Shown: piece by piece, positions 12,066-22,718 of the stretch | Layout: each line of letters starts with the position of its first letter | How positions within the stretch are numbered: position 1 is the stretch's first letter | Assembly (NCBI GenBank): GCA_020747065.1 | Contig: JAGMVK010000001.1 | Coordinates: 1,860,001-1,924,000 of the forward strand | DNA from: Cadophora sp. MPI-SDFR-AT-0126 | Lineage: Eukaryota; Ascomycota; Leotiomycetes; Helotiales; Ploettnerulaceae | Length of the DNA: 64,000 nt | Reading direction: 5' to 3' | Translations under genes and position numbers: made by a program | Notes under the pieces: model-generated | What the model saw: only the letters and a program-made list of their open reading frames with translations | Database searches by the model: none | What the model was told of the DNA's origin: nothing

Positions 12066-15000
12066 TCAAACCTCAGTCTCAATTCCACCGCCTTTTTCTT
12101 CGTGCTCAAAAGCACTCTTCACTTTGCTTTTCCCGTCGCGGACTTTGTCCAATGCCCAATCTGCTGTCCTTGCAGCTTTCCACTGCATAATGCCTCGATG
12201 CTTTTTATGTAGATGTTTGTGGTGGGCTTTGTAATCGTTCATTTGGGCTCTTACACCTCTCCTGCCATCATCCGAGTCGTTTTCGCCTAAGAGGTCAGAT
12301 GCTCGTCCTTTGACCTTATTGATGATACCGCTACCACCATCAGAGTCCTCGCCGGAACTGTTTTGATTGGTGTGTGTTTTGAGATGCCTGCTCTTGTCCT
12401 GCTCTGAGGAGTCCGAATCACTGTCACTATCCGAATCGACTTCGCTGTCAGACTGGATATCGTCATTGACAGTGTCGAGAACTTCCATAACGTTGCGCAT
12501 ATCTCCATTCTTGTCGCTTTGCGCATGACTCTTGTGGTACCCTGACAGCCCATTCCAGAACTTGAGCGTCACTTCAATCTCCCCGAGCGCTTTCTCTCCA
12601 TCCAATCCCTCGTATGCCGCACGACTCGTAGCTTTCTTGAAATTCTCTTTACCTCCTTTCCAAACTTTCATTTTCACAGTTTTCTCTTCATTGTCTGGGA
12701 TATCTCTGAGCCAGAAGACGGAAAATGCAGCCGTCGAGTCAGTTCCAATCTGGGATTTCCGAAATTCAACGATGAGGGCGTTAGCATATCTCTTAGTGTA
12801 AGGAAGAAAGTTAGATTTCTTCGACCGCTTGTATCTCCATTCACCATCCTCAGAAACCATTTTCAGCTTGGCGATATTGGAACGTAGCTTGATCCTGTGG
12901 GAGCTGATATCGTCTGGGAGATTGATGGGCTTGATAGGTGATTTGACCTCCAGAGTTCCAAGATCCCACCCTAGTAGTTCACGTGGGAGTCGCAACTCAA
13001 CGCTTCTGAAAACCATGGAAATGCGAGCCCTACCATACCCGACACCGCCCACGAGTGGGTACACGTCCATGATCTGACTTCGGTTTTGAAATACCTTCTT
13101 GAGTGGTAGATAAACAATTCCCAGCAGAGCATCGTTCTCGCGCTCTCTACTGTCTCGCACGCTTATCATGATTTCCGCAGGTCTCCAGTCACGGACGAAT
13201 CGCTCTGTCCCAGCGTTGAAGAATGGCTTAGCATTTTTCGGCTTCGTCCGAGTCACATAGATCTTCTTGTGGTTCAAGATGATGGTGCAATAGCTGCTTG
13301 GCAAATCCGTTCCCTCCTCTTCTTCACTCTCCTTTTCTTCGCCTGGTCCTTGACTGTCTTTCTGCAAAGATTCTACTTCAAGGCCGGTGATGTTGTGAAT
13401 CTGAATGGATAGAATTCCGCTAGGGTGGCCCGGGTCTGGTGGTGCGGCGCAAATCATTGCATCTTCTTTCTCCTTGTAGTCCTGGGCTTTCTGCTGATTG
13501 ATCTCCCTGGATTCATCGTGCGCTGTAGCTTCTCGAAGTTTTCGCTCCGTCATTTGGGATACATGCTGCTTCAACTCCTCCTTCGACTTGATTTGCTTAT
13601 CGATCGTCTGCTTGTTGAGTTGCTCCGTCGTTATTTCGGTCTTCGAAAAATACCCAACAGACCAAGACAGTGTCCCGGGATATTTCTCTTCGGGGTCCTG
13701 GCCTCTGAGTCGGTCTTCTCTATCTAAGATTTGGTTTTTCGTTTTCGAAGAGTGCATTAATTCCTTCAAGTCAACTTCCACTCGGCCCAAGTCGTCATCA
13801 GCGGTCCATTTGTCGCTGTCCCACAGCTGAATGCGGAGCTTCTCCTCGGCATCAATCTCCTGTGGCGAAACGAGCACGTACGCCCATTCGTGCCAGCTAG
13901 GTTCCTGGTCTTCTTTGATGATCCTTGTCGACGACATTGTCTTGCCAAATTTTGCCCAAGAACAAGTGACATACGAGTCACTCGATCCTTTCAGAGGACC
14001 AATACCACCGTCGCCTTCTTTGAAACCACTGGCTTTCTTGATAAGGATGAAAATGACACCACGGCTGACAGTGTCCTTCTTGAAGTCGTCCCCGACAAGC
14101 ATATCCTTCAAGTCAAGCGTCAAGCTCCTGGGCGCAACGTATTCGGCAAGCGCGGCATCAATCGAGGATTGGACGAAGGACGATATCAGAGGCACATTCA
14201 TCAGATTGGGGAGGTGTTTCGATAAGGGGACGCAGGAGAGATCAGCTCGCGGCTGGCCAAGGAATGTCAACGTGCAGAGGCTGAAAAATGGTGGATCTGG
14301 TGTGAGTTGCATCCTTAGCCTGGCAGTACCGATAATTCCTCGCAGCTCAACCCAAACAGGCACAAATATTCCGCCCGGCAGGTAGAACTTCAGATACAGG
14401 TGTGCGTTCTTGACCTTGCTCTTCAATGACTTCCCGGATGATCTCGCTCTGTAGGCAAACGCCAACTCCATATTAACGAAGTCCCCCTGCTCAGCTTCCA
14501 TTCCTTCTCGAATTGCCTGCTTGTCTTCCTCCTTTTGCTTTTCATCTTGAGCTGCCTCACGCTCTTCATCAGAGGAGGCCTTCTCGTCATCAGAATTCTC
14601 CTGCTGATTCTCACCAGGACTTGTACGATCATTCTTCTCGTCGTTGGCTTTCTTAAGGTTACCATCCTCGTCCACAGTCTGACCAGCCGCGCCGGTAGGC
14701 AGCCACCTAATTCCAAGAATGCGAATAGCCTCGCTACCCTGCCCAATGTCATCAATACTGACCATTCTGACCACTTTGGGCAAACTAGCTTGCATAACAT
14801 CTTCTAGCATATCAGCCACACTTGCGAACAGATCAGGATTGATCAGAGGCCAGACCGAGCTCAGGAGGCTGTTCAGCCATGCCACTGACTCGGGAAGTTT
14901 CCCACTTGTATTATTGAGTTTGGACTCTTCCTCTCTTGCAGCGTCCCAGACTTCATCTTCCCATATTTGCTTGACTTTATTGGCTAGCCAGCCCCGGATC

Positions 15001-16001
15001 CCCAGAATCGTTGCCAGACCTGCTCCCAATGCAACGATGATTGAAATTGCCAAGGGCAAAAAGACCTTGCGGGGGCTGTTTTCTTGTCGTTCTGTCCAGT
15101 TGAATGTCGAGCCTCTCTCAGACGAGCTATGGGCAGATTCGGACGTCAAGAATAGAACAGTCACAACTACCGACGAAGCAAGCAGCACGATCACGCCGAC
15201 ACCTATGCTGAACGCGAATTGGTACGTTCGTATCAACTCGGCATTCGCATCGTTGAAAGAAGGCGGAGGAAAGACTTTTTGCATGCCATCGAATCCGTCT
15301 TGAAGCTCCTCTCTTTCCAAGTTCAACCGACTTTCAGACTTAGAGGCACCACTCAAGCCCGTAGCGGTCTTTTGCTGAGTCCCAGGCGCTTCAAAATTCT
15401 CAGGTGCGCGCCTCAGGTCCTTGGTCGTCGAATCTCGAATGACCAAGGGGAGATGTGTGACTGGGTCTGTGACTACTCTTCCGCCATCGTCACGCTTGTT
15501 GTGCTTCATCTCCTTCCTCTTTTGTTTTGCATCTGTATGCCCCGAAGCTTTCTCTGTCGCAGATAATTCTTTACCCTTCTTGCCCCCCTTCTTGTCTCCC
15601 TTTTTGTCCCCATTCTCATCTTTAGATTCATCCTGGTTGCCTTCGTATGTATCCGCAGCCCCGTCGTTATTTGATCTCGGTACAAGAGGCACACCATTGT
15701 CCTGCTTGTGGTCGCTGACCTCCGTATCTGTCGTATGCCGATTTCCTGTGGGATAAGGATCACCGGTAGGGTGTTTTTTGTCTTCATCCTTGGCGATTGC
15801 TTTCACGGAATTGAAGACGCGTTTGGTCCTCGACTCGTCCTCCTGCCCATGCTGTGCCTCCTCTGCGTTGTTTTGCTGCCCCTCAATCTCCTGCCGATGT
15901 TCTCGATATCTTTGGATTGTAGGGATCGGTCGATCTTTGGAGTATGGAGCTCTATAGTCTCTGCGAGCAGTATCTTCGTCAAAATCTGTGGGGGAAGACA
16001 T
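12066..16001 (-). CDS. mug190-like: Mug190-like SMP and C2-domain ER membrane protein (1311 aa)
   Basis: This is an uninterrupted frame of 1312 codons. The ORF extends to 16289, but the ATG at 16001 (MSSPTDFDEDT) starts the typical acidic N-terminus. Order of parts: a charged disordered region (1-255, Lys/Asp/Glu-rich); two membrane segments (about 262-286 and 313-340); an SMP-type lipid-binding module from about 365, split by a charged insert (about 440-520) and resuming at VNMELAFAYRARS with the VPVWVELRGIIGTARLR core; a first C2 domain with DSYVTCSW and IQLWDSDKWTADDDLG; and a second C2-like domain (GILSIQIHNITGLEV, MISVRDSRERENDALLG). The tail has an Asp/Ser repeat (DSEVDSDSDSDSDSS). S. 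pombe Mug190 and tricalbins share the TM-SMP-C2 architecture and act in lipid exchange at ER membrane contacts; that role is inferred here. A 5'-UTR intron starting at about 16153 is possible. Confidence 0.88.
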   Translation of the reverse strand: MSSPTDFDEDTARRDYRAPYSKDRPIPTIQRYREHRQEIEGQQNNAEEAQHGQEDESRTKRVFNSVKAIAKDEDKKHPTGDPYPTGNRHTTDTEVSDHKQDNGVPLVPRSNNDGAADTYEGNQDESKDENGDKKGDKKGGKKGKELSATEKASGHTDAKQKRKEMKHNKRDDGGRVVTDPVTHLPLVIRDSTTKDLRRAPENFEAPGTQQKTATGLSGASKSESRLNLEREELQDGFDGMQKVFPPPSFNDANAELIRTYQFAFSIGVGVIVLLASSVVVTVLFLTSESAHSSSERGSTFNWTERQENSPRKVFLPLAISIIVALGAGLATILGIRGWLANKVKQIWEDEVWDAAREEESKLNNTSGKLPESVAWLNSLLSSVWPLINPDLFASVADMLEDVMQASLPKVVRMVSIDDIGQGSEAIRILGIRWLPTGAAGQTVDEDGNLKKANDEKNDRTSPGENQQENSDDEKASSDEEREAAQDEKQKEEDKQAIREGMEAEQGDFVNMELAFAYRARSSGKSLKSKVKNAHLYLKFYLPGGIFVPVWVELRGIIGTARLRMQLTPDPPFFSLCTLTFLGQPRADLSCVPLSKHLPNLMNVPLISSFVQSSIDAALAEYVAPRSLTLDLKDMLVGDDFKKDTVSRGVIFILIKKASGFKEGDGGIGPLKGSSDSYVTCSWAKFGKTMSSTRIIKEDQEPSWHEWAYVLVSPQEIDAEEKLRIQLWDSDKWTADDDLGRVEVDLKELMHSSKTKNQILDREDRLRGQDPEEKYPGTLSWSVGYFSKTEITTEQLNKQTIDKQIKSKEELKQHVSQMTERKLREATAHDESREINQQKAQDYKEKEDAMICAAPPDPGHPSGILSIQIHNITGLEVESLQKDSQGPGEEKESEEEEGTDLPSSYCTIILNHKKIYVTRTKPKNAKPFFNAGTERFVRDWRPAEIMISVRDSRERENDALLGIVYLPLKKVFQNRSQIMDVYPLVGGVGYGRARISMVFRSVELRLPRELLGWDLGTLEVKSPIKPINLPDDISSHRIKLRSNIAKLKMVSEDGEWRYKRSKKSNFLPYTKRYANALIVEFRKSQIGTDSTAAFSVFWLRDIPDNEEKTVKMKVWKGGKENFKKATSRAAYEGLDGEKALGEIEVTLKFWNGLSGYHKSHAQSDKNGDMRNVMEVLDTVNDDIQSDSEVDSDSDSDSDSSEQDKSRHLKTHTNQNSSGEDSDGGSGIINKVKGRASDLLGENDSDDGRRGVRAQMNDYKAHHKHLHKKHRGIMQWKAARTADWALDKVRDGKSKVKSAFEHEEKGGGIETEV

Positions 16002-16740
16002 CCTATAGATTGTCGGAGCCTGCCTGCTTAGCAGATACAGGTACCTAGCTGTGAGAAACGCGGCGAACTTTGTGGAATTGATACAGAAACAATGGGCTGA
16101 ACCATTGGAAAATACGGGAATGAATAAATGAAGGAGGAAAGCAGCATTCTTACCGTTCAACATGTGTTGTGTGTTCCCCGCATAAACAGAGGATCCTGGT
16201 GGTCCCAAGACCTGCATCGAGATCAGAACTTGGACGTGGGCACACGACGTCACAATCGCGACAGGTGGAACGAGAAAGCTGCTTGGCACGTCAGCTGATG
16301 ATCTACCGACCCGAATTCCCGCGTCAGAACTTCTCAGGAAATCTCGTTACCATTTCGCATATGTTTTCCATCATTGTTATTATGTCCAATTGCAGCATGG
16401 TCCTGTTTCAGGCCTTACGATCAATTTCAGCAGCTTGTCACTTCGCATTTTCCGCATTTTGTAAGCGTTGGTCGATTTCATCTTGAATGTGTTCCACACG
16501 TGAGGACATTGATAGGGCATGACACAATTGTATCTGGATAAGATTCCTGGTTCGCAGAGTTTCAGACATTACGATTACATCAGAAACATACTTACTGATC
16601 GATGCAACATAAAACGTCTCCAATCTGCTCCGTATCCTCCTTCCTCGAGACAAAATAAGCGAGATGAAAACAAACCCGTCCACTGCAATAAAGGGGAACA
16701 TTATTGCTCATCTATCAAGAGCCGTTCTTCACTCGCGAGT
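16002..16740. other. intergenic, upstream of the Mug190-like gene and downstream of the lipase
   Basis: The minus strand contains a good donor (GTAAGAATG, around 16153) and a CTAG acceptor about 100 nt later, consistent with a 5'-UTR intron of the Mug190-like gene. Nothing else is supported. Confidence 0.35.
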
Positions 16741-17847
16741 TCAATAATTATCTTTCAACACAACTGAAGCCTCTGGAAACCTTCCTGGTTCCTGCCCATC
16801 CAGCAATGCGCCTCCTATCTTGCCTGCGAACACACCATTCATCCAAGCCGTCGAATATTCCACCAGAATTTGCACCATTCGAGTCGGTGGAATGGTGCCC
16901 AACAAGTCTCCGAATGCCGCAGGATCTTGTCCACTCGCCTCGAACAGCGTAGGTCCGTCCGAAAAGGTCAGATGGGTTGTGTTTGCGATGTCAACCCACA
17001 GCTTCGGTCCTTTGAGAAGTGGCCACGCCTCTGGCCAGCTGTAATCCGCGTGTCCGTGGCTCATGAGTAGCACTGGCTGGGACAGCTCTGCTGGTAACGC
17101 AAGGAAAGTGCCGTCCCAGTTGATGGCACCGCGAAGTCGGCAGTCTTGACCGGCGGCGGTCACGGCAGCTATGCCGCCTAGAGAGTGTCCTAGCATAGCG
17201 ACGTGATCTGTTGAGAATGCGCGATGGCCACGATGGGGCAGTAGCTCGGCTACAGCGGTAGCGTTGCTTAGCTGGTCGATGATGAAGGATACATCAGCTG
17301 CGACTACCGGTATTTGCTTCCTGATAGTATCCAGATTCTGTACAGTATCGTTGTTGATGATTGTATGGCCGTCGGGATATGTAATGATGTTTGCATCACC
17401 AGGATGATCGATGGTGATGACTATGAATCCCTCGCTAGAGATTGCGGAGGCAAGATAATTGTAATAAGTGCGAGGGATGCTGTATCCAGGTGAAAAGAGC
17501 AGGATAGGGCTGTCTTCATTTGAGAGCGAGCAGTTACTCGGGTAGCCAGGGCACACTGGTAGTTGAGCTTCCAGAAGTAAGGGTGAGATATTGACAGGTA
17601 CGTCGAAGACCTGTTGAAAGAATGGTCCCTGAAAATTGGCTGTCATGTTCGGCATGTAGGGGATGGATACAGTAGAAGAGCATTTCGCAGGTTGAAAAAC
17701 TGATAGCATCAATTCCCGGTCATTGCGTGTGTAGTCAGTGAGTGGCCCAATCGTTACTGTGACATTGTATTCGCCCCCAGGATTTGGGACCAGGTATCCC
17801 ACAGTCGTGGTGACCAACAAGAGAAGTTTTATGAACAATGCTTGCAT
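16741..17847 (-). CDS. secreted PAF-acetylhydrolase-like lipase/esterase (368 aa)
   Basis: This is a single exon of 369 codons. An N-terminal signal peptide (about residues 1-18, LFIKLLLLVTTTVGYL) points to secretion. The alpha/beta-hydrolase fold of plasma-type PAF acetylhydrolases can be followed: LLFSPGYSIPRTYY before the oxyanion region, VITIDHPGD, the nucleophile elbow GHSLGG with Ser222, Asp245 in INWDG, and His292 in TTHLTFSD as the probable triad. Cysteines at 56, 96/100-106 and 236 may form disulfides, and there are many NxT/S sites. These enzymes hydrolyse sn-2 acetyl or oxidised short acyl chains of phospholipids, although fungal secreted members are often general esterases. The neighbouring secreted-protein genes to the right (20-22 kb) fit an extracellular role. 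Confidence 0.88.
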   Translation of the reverse strand: MQALFIKLLLLVTTTVGYLVPNPGGEYNVTVTIGPLTDYTRNDRELMLSVFQPAKCSSTVSIPYMPNMTANFQGPFFQQVFDVPVNISPLLLEAQLPVCPGYPSNCSLSNEDSPILLFSPGYSIPRTYYNYLASAISSEGFIVITIDHPGDANIITYPDGHTIINNDTVQNLDTIRKQIPVVAADVSFIIDQLSNATAVAELLPHRGHRAFSTDHVAMLGHSLGGIAAVTAAGQDCRLRGAINWDGTFLALPAELSQPVLLMSHGHADYSWPEAWPLLKGPKLWVDIANTTHLTFSDGPTLFEASGQDPAAFGDLLGTIPPTRMVQILVEYSTAWMNGVFAGKIGGALLDGQEPGRFPEASVVLKDNY

Positions 17848-19490
17848 TGTTGTCGTTTGCGGATACTGATGTATGACAGGACAGTATTCGGCAGACTTTG
17901 GGGCACAAAACGGTTCGAAAGATAGTTAAGCTTGATATCGTCTCAATATACATAACGACAGAGGTGAAGTAAGATGCGAAAGAAGAGAAACTTTATACTA
18001 TGCAATCCCCATTTCCCACGGCACAGTAAATCACGTAAATGCTTCATGGTGACGATGTTGACTGTGCAGAGACAACCGATTTCTCGCAGTCAATTGTCTA
18101 CTTCCATTCCCATCAGGGCAAAAGTGTACATACGGGACAGAACCAAATCCAAAGGCCGCGCAATACTTGTAAGAGTACGTGTCTCCTAGCTTTCCTGGCT
18201 TGGCTGTGCCCTCGCTTCTTGCCGTACATGGCGTACACAGTACCTCAACAGTAAACACATGTCTGCTGCGTTCAATCAAGGCCTCAAATCGACTTTGATT
18301 TGTGGGGAGGCAGATGTTCAGACGTGGAGATCAACTCATGAACATGGCCGTGATCACATCAAAGGCGAGTCCAAGAGCTACTTGATACCGTGAAACTCAC
18401 GATAGAGAACATGCTTCAGATTTTTTTTTATCATTTTCTCGGGCAGAATGGCAGATCGAATGCTGGTCGAATGGCTTTAGCTTCAGACCAATGAAAAACA
18501 GTAGAATCCTTGTTTTCAATTCTACTTTCTTCAATTATATCTGTTGTTGGAGGTTCCTGCCCTGGTCGTAAGTCTGATGTTGATATTTGCACTGCCCTGT
18601 GATTAGCTAAGTTCGGTGATGTGTACGTATGCGTCTGGCGGAATTCTCATTGGCTGTCTCGCGAACTGTCGGTCAACAAAGTATGCCAAGAACTACTCAC
18701 TTGAACGAGCCCCGGCACTGTCTTTTTTTTATGGAGAACCTGGAGGATCTGTTTGAGCAAGATGTAGAGAAATTTGTTGACATGAATGGAATGAGCACAT
18801 CCAATTTTCCTATTCCAGATAATGCGACTAAGGTTCACCAAGTCTGATGGCATGAAGACAAGGCGATAGGTCTATACGAGCGACAAAGTAATCTTGATCG
18901 ATCATAAAGGCATGGACTATTATGTCCAAAGATCAAGAATCAAACAGAAAAGCGATCAGAAAAGGGCTCTAGAAACCCACGGACTGAAGTTTAAGCTTAA
19001 GCTGAATGCCTTTCCAGGTTCACGTCAGAACCCTGGTGCATCAACCTCGTCCCTAATGGGAACACTGAGCTGAAAAAGATCTAGCTCAGGAATTTTGCTG
19101 GGTTTAATTTCAATCTTCCCGTGTATCCTGCTGACTGATCTGTGATGCTCAACCTTACTTGACGGCTTGTGCACTAAACGAGGCCAATCAGAACTCATAT
19201 CCTAAACTTTCCCGCAAGCCTATATTTTGCACCACATACTCCATGCGTAACCTTCACAGGAACATTTCCTGCAATCAAAGTAGTCCATGGACAGATTTGA
19301 CTCTCAATGAGTACTATTCTCTGCCTGTCTATCATATTCGAAGATTCGCTCTGAGATCGAGTTCTCGGCTAGCTCCAGTATCTAGCATTAATAGGCTAAA
19401 TCTCCCTATGCAGCCCGCTTTCTCATCACTTGCATCCAATTTACAGCAATACCAAAGAAGTGCCTCACTAATCTGTCGGCCGCCAGTTGT
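17848..19490. other. intergenic, no supported gene
   Basis: About 1.6 kb lies between the lipase promoter and the decayed frame near 19.5-20.1 kb. Short open frames on both strands (for example 18629-18847 and 19159-19608) lack recognisable domains and splice continuity. Confidence 0.45.
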
Positions 19491-19494
19491 ACTA

Positions 19495-20067
19495 CTATTC
19501 CATTTCGCTTATTTTGAACATGCTTTTCCCAAGCTTGGGGTTCTGACCAGGCGGCGGGCTGCGAGAGGGACATTTAGCATATTTCGGTGCGTCCCCCGAA
19601 GAACCTAAGTCGTATGCGATGAATGTTACACAATCAGTCGAGTGGGAACGGCTTGTCAGCCTTACAATATGGATGATATCGCTTTTAATAGAAGCTGCAG
19701 CACCGGGGAAATACTCCTCAACTGTCTTTCGTGTTTCGAGATCTGAATGATTTGTCGGTGCTGCCACATTTTGAGCCCAACCAGTTTGGTGTCTTTATCT
19801 AATATCATAGTAGAAGATATCAGGGAACACCAGAACCTTAATTTCCCCTTGAGAATAATTGATCTCGTTCAAGCTTACGAAAGTCTCTATGATTTCGGGA
19901 ATTCTTCAAATCGACGTGATATTTTGCGCTCTAAATTTCCCATTTCTAGGTAAAAAAGTCTCCCCGCTTGGAGGTCGGCAGCTCGAGAAGCTATTAAGTG
20001 TATCACGTCAGTTGCTTGCATATAGGCTGTAGGAATCGTCAATACCATGTAAGTAGTGTTAATTACT
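19495..20067 (-). pseudogene. possible decayed coding sequence, three in-frame stops
   Basis: One minus-strand frame reads as protein-like sequence from about 20067 to 19495 but is interrupted by TGA (20008-20010), TGA (19906-19908) and TAA (19795-19797). Segments between the stops, such as GETFLPRNGKFRAQNITSI, NEINYSQGEIKVLVFPDIFY and RKTVEEYFPGAAASIKSD, have the composition of a folded protein. Each stop is one C-to-T change away from Arg or Gln codons (CGA or CAA). A GTAAGG donor follows the last segment, with an ACTTAG acceptor about 60 nt on, which could mark a surviving intron. No start codon or family was identified. The evidence is compositional only, so chance remains possible. Confidence 0.35.
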
Positions 20068-20130
20068 GGGTTCTGATTTCCGGGACCTCCTTGATCATTG
20101 TCCACTCGAGCGTCAGCTCCGCTTGACAGA

Positions 20131-20138
20131 TATAAATA
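20131..20138 (+). promoter_or_regulatory. TATA-box-like element
   Basis: TATAAATA occurs 93 bp upstream of the ATG of the small secreted protein gene, a typical position for a strongly expressed, regulated fungal promoter. Confidence 0.5.
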
Positions 20139-20230
20139 CTTCTGTCTTTCCAGAGAACTCAGTTGTAAGTTTTATTATCATTCAGCAAATTCTCCACATC
20201 AAGCTTTGAGCATACAAACAGTGTCTCACC

Positions 20231-20803
20231 ATGATGTCCCTCAAGTTCGCGGTGGTCGCATCTCTGTTCGGTCTCACTCTCGCGACACCCGTAGCATCTC
20301 CAGAAGATATCGTTAAGCTATTCAAGCGCGGCGAAGGCGTCCACCTGGTGAACTGCGGAGAAAGGTACTCTGTCGTGCTCGTGAGTGAATTTTTCTCCCC
20401 AAAGCGACGGTGAAGTGACCTCCAACCAGTACTGTGCCAACGACGGGAACTGCAATTTCAATCCAGGGCCTGGTGATCAGTGTCTCCCCACCAATGGCGG
20501 AGTCCAACACTGGGAAGGTGGAAACCAGAAGTGCACCTTCCCTGGGACTGGGACGACGTTTACATGGAACATAAGAAGCGATGCTCAGCAGCTGAAGGAT
20601 TACACACAAGTTGGGTAAGTGCTTATTCAAGCATGATATCCATGGGGTAAAAACAGGAGGCAAGATACCAATTCTGACTTCTGATCAGAACTGGGAGCAA
20701 TGGTTTCCATGGTTTCAACATCTTTAAGGATGACAAGCATGTAATGTATACAGACGGGAACGGAAATCGCTGCAGTAGCATTTACTACTCACTTCCGGTA
20801 TGA
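20231..20803 (+). CDS. small cysteine-containing secreted protein (149 aa), effector-like
   Basis: The exons 20231-20380, 20430-20614 and 20689-20803 (introns 49 and 74 nt) make 150 codons. The N-terminus is a signal peptide (SLKFAVVASLFGLTLA) followed by a propeptide-like ATPVASPED stretch and a KR dibasic site. The mature part has six Cys (NCG, YC, NC, QC, KC, RC), enough for three disulfides, in a beta-rich context with GVQHWEGGNQKC, TWNIRS and FKDDKHVMYTDGNG. The length and features are those of small secreted proteins, some of which act as effectors or surface proteins; the role is not known. The last codon overlaps a GTATGA donor. An alternative 45-nt intron (20798-20842) would end the protein with Asn instead of Val. 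A TATA element lies 93 bp upstream. Confidence 0.8.
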
Positions 20804-21536
20804 AGCTCTTCCCCTCCTTTAGCCTGTGGTTAATTTCTGTAGAACTGAAGATTTGAGTTCCAATTGGGTATCGGAAGCGCCAGGTAACTCATGTCTCAAA
20901 AGAGCGGACGCGCGCTCTACCTAGTAGTTTCTCCAAACAAAATTTTCCAGCTCTTCCTCAACTCATGAACACGACTTTCTCTCTCCGTCCATGCTGGTGA
21001 TGACAGAGCTTCGTTCGGAATGGCGTTAGTTCTGAAATGATCTTTGGCTATCCGTCATTTATCATTTGTTGTTTCCGACAATTTCCAGGAGGGAGGAACA
21101 ATCCAGTCTTTGTCAACAAGCTTCTTCGCTAACCTTAGCGGGGCCCAAACAAATGCGCGTCTCTCATGCTTCTTTTCTATCTTTGCCAATCGCACGACAA
21201 ACATCCCGTTTTGTCAAATGATCTGTAATTTTCTGCGCTTGAATCCGCCTATTAATTCATCCTCTGAACCACTGCCACCCTATGAAGTTCAGCCTCCTCG
21301 TATTCACTGTCAAGCGATGACCGAGTAGGGGGTTGCTTACCCCTGAACACGAGACTTGGCGTCCCGGCATTGGGTGGCGGGTTCCACATTCGGAAAGGTG
21401 GGCTCGGTTCTTTATGAGGGACATCGATCTTCAACGTCCAGCTCCTTCATCCCCAATTTTTCCACATAAACTTACGTCTTCAAAGCTTTACATCTTCATA
21501 CGAGCAGGCCTCCATTATCCACCAACTATCATCAAT
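20804..21536. other. intergenic, nothing recognised
   Basis: This is the spacer between two secreted-protein genes on the same strand. I see no supported coding frame. Confidence 0.45.
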
Positions 21537-21986
21537 ATGTTTCTCAGCCCGCTTCAATTCATCTTCGCACTCAGCTGCGCTACTTCTCTACAAACAGTAG
21601 CAGCACAGGAATCCCTCACACCAGCCATCATCACAAATACCTTCTCTGCATCGCCCTTTTCTCTGCCTCCTTCTTTGGCCACCATCGGCACGTCACTCAC
21701 TCCAGCTATCATCACCAGTACCTTTCCCGCCTCGTCGTTCACTTTGCCTTCATCTCTTGCAACTATTGGTACAAGTACATTAGCCTCATCCTCTCGGTTG
21801 TCCACGACTTCGAGTGCAGCTTCTACTTCAAGCGGGAGCGGGACAAGAACGACATCACAGACGCCTACAGGGACGGAATCAGCAGCGACGACGAGCTCGA
21901 GCAGTGCGGCCGGAAAACTTGATCAAGGTGTTTGGGTCGGTCCAGTGCTTGTGGGACTCTCGGGGCTGGTGGTGTATTTGGTGTGA
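21537..21986 (+). CDS. Ser/Thr-rich probable GPI-anchored surface protein (149 aa)
   Basis: This is a single exon of 150 codons. The ATG at 21537 is followed at once by a signal peptide (FLSPLQFIFALSCATSLQTVAAQ). Two tandem 27-residue copies follow, each beginning SLTPAIIT and ending SLATIGT. Next comes a Ser/Thr-rich stretch (about 85-125) suited to dense O-mannosylation, then a C-terminal hydrophobic segment (VWVGPVLVGLSGLVVYLV) preceded by small residues (SSSAAGK), as in GPI-attachment signals. A longer ORF starts at 21333, but that extension lacks secretion features. It is most likely a cell-wall or plasma-membrane protein; no catalytic domain is present. Confidence 0.72.
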   Translation: MFLSPLQFIFALSCATSLQTVAAQESLTPAIITNTFSASPFSLPPSLATIGTSLTPAIITSTFPASSFTLPSSLATIGTSTLASSSRLSTTSSAASTSSGSGTRTTSQTPTGTESAATTSSSSAAGKLDQGVWVGPVLVGLSGLVVYLV

Positions 21987-22718
21987 GAGTTTTTGTTGCC
22001 ACTAGCTGGACCTAGATCTTGGAACAAAATGGATGTATCTGCGCCATTACCCTCTTGCTATTTTCTTCTTTGGTTTCCGAACTCTTCTATTTCTTCTGAT
22101 GTTCCAGAGATGTACCGCTGAGAAAGCTCTCATTGACGGTGGCACGTGAGCAATTTTGGGAAGTCTCCCAAGCGCTTACGCTTTCCACACCAATGCATCC
22201 TCGTGAAATAGGACCCTCATACGATCTTTGAGTACTTTGTCAATCAATATCAGTGCCTGGAACATACTCAATAGTATGGGTGGCTTCCCAAGCAATCCTG
22301 GAAGGACGCAATGGCCAAGCATTTAAGCGCCAACAATCGTGTGCTCATAGCCAATATAGCCAATACCTCACCCTCCAACACGCCCGGCATCTATTAATTC
22401 CACAAGTACCTCCTTACAACAATAGCATTTTGTTAGTCTACACCATACAACTCCCTGCCCTCCTCCCCTCAACTTCCTGTCAATAAGTACGACCAAAATC
22501 GAAAAGTTTCCTCGGGTTTTCGACAAAGACATTACCATAGAATACCGACTGACTTTCCAGCTTTGGAATGTAAGAATCGTGTTTAATCTCAGACTTTTCA
22601 GGGTTGAGCTATTCAGCCTGGTGGTAAGGAATCCTTCCAACAAATGATACCTGATCGAGAAACTATTACATCCGTTGCTTAAACAGCTTTCATCTTCTTT
22701 TAGATAGTTTCGAATACT
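21987..22718. other. intergenic, nothing recognised
   Basis: This is the 3' flank of the GPI-protein gene and the 5' flank of the broken frame that follows. No gene is supported. Confidence 0.45.
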
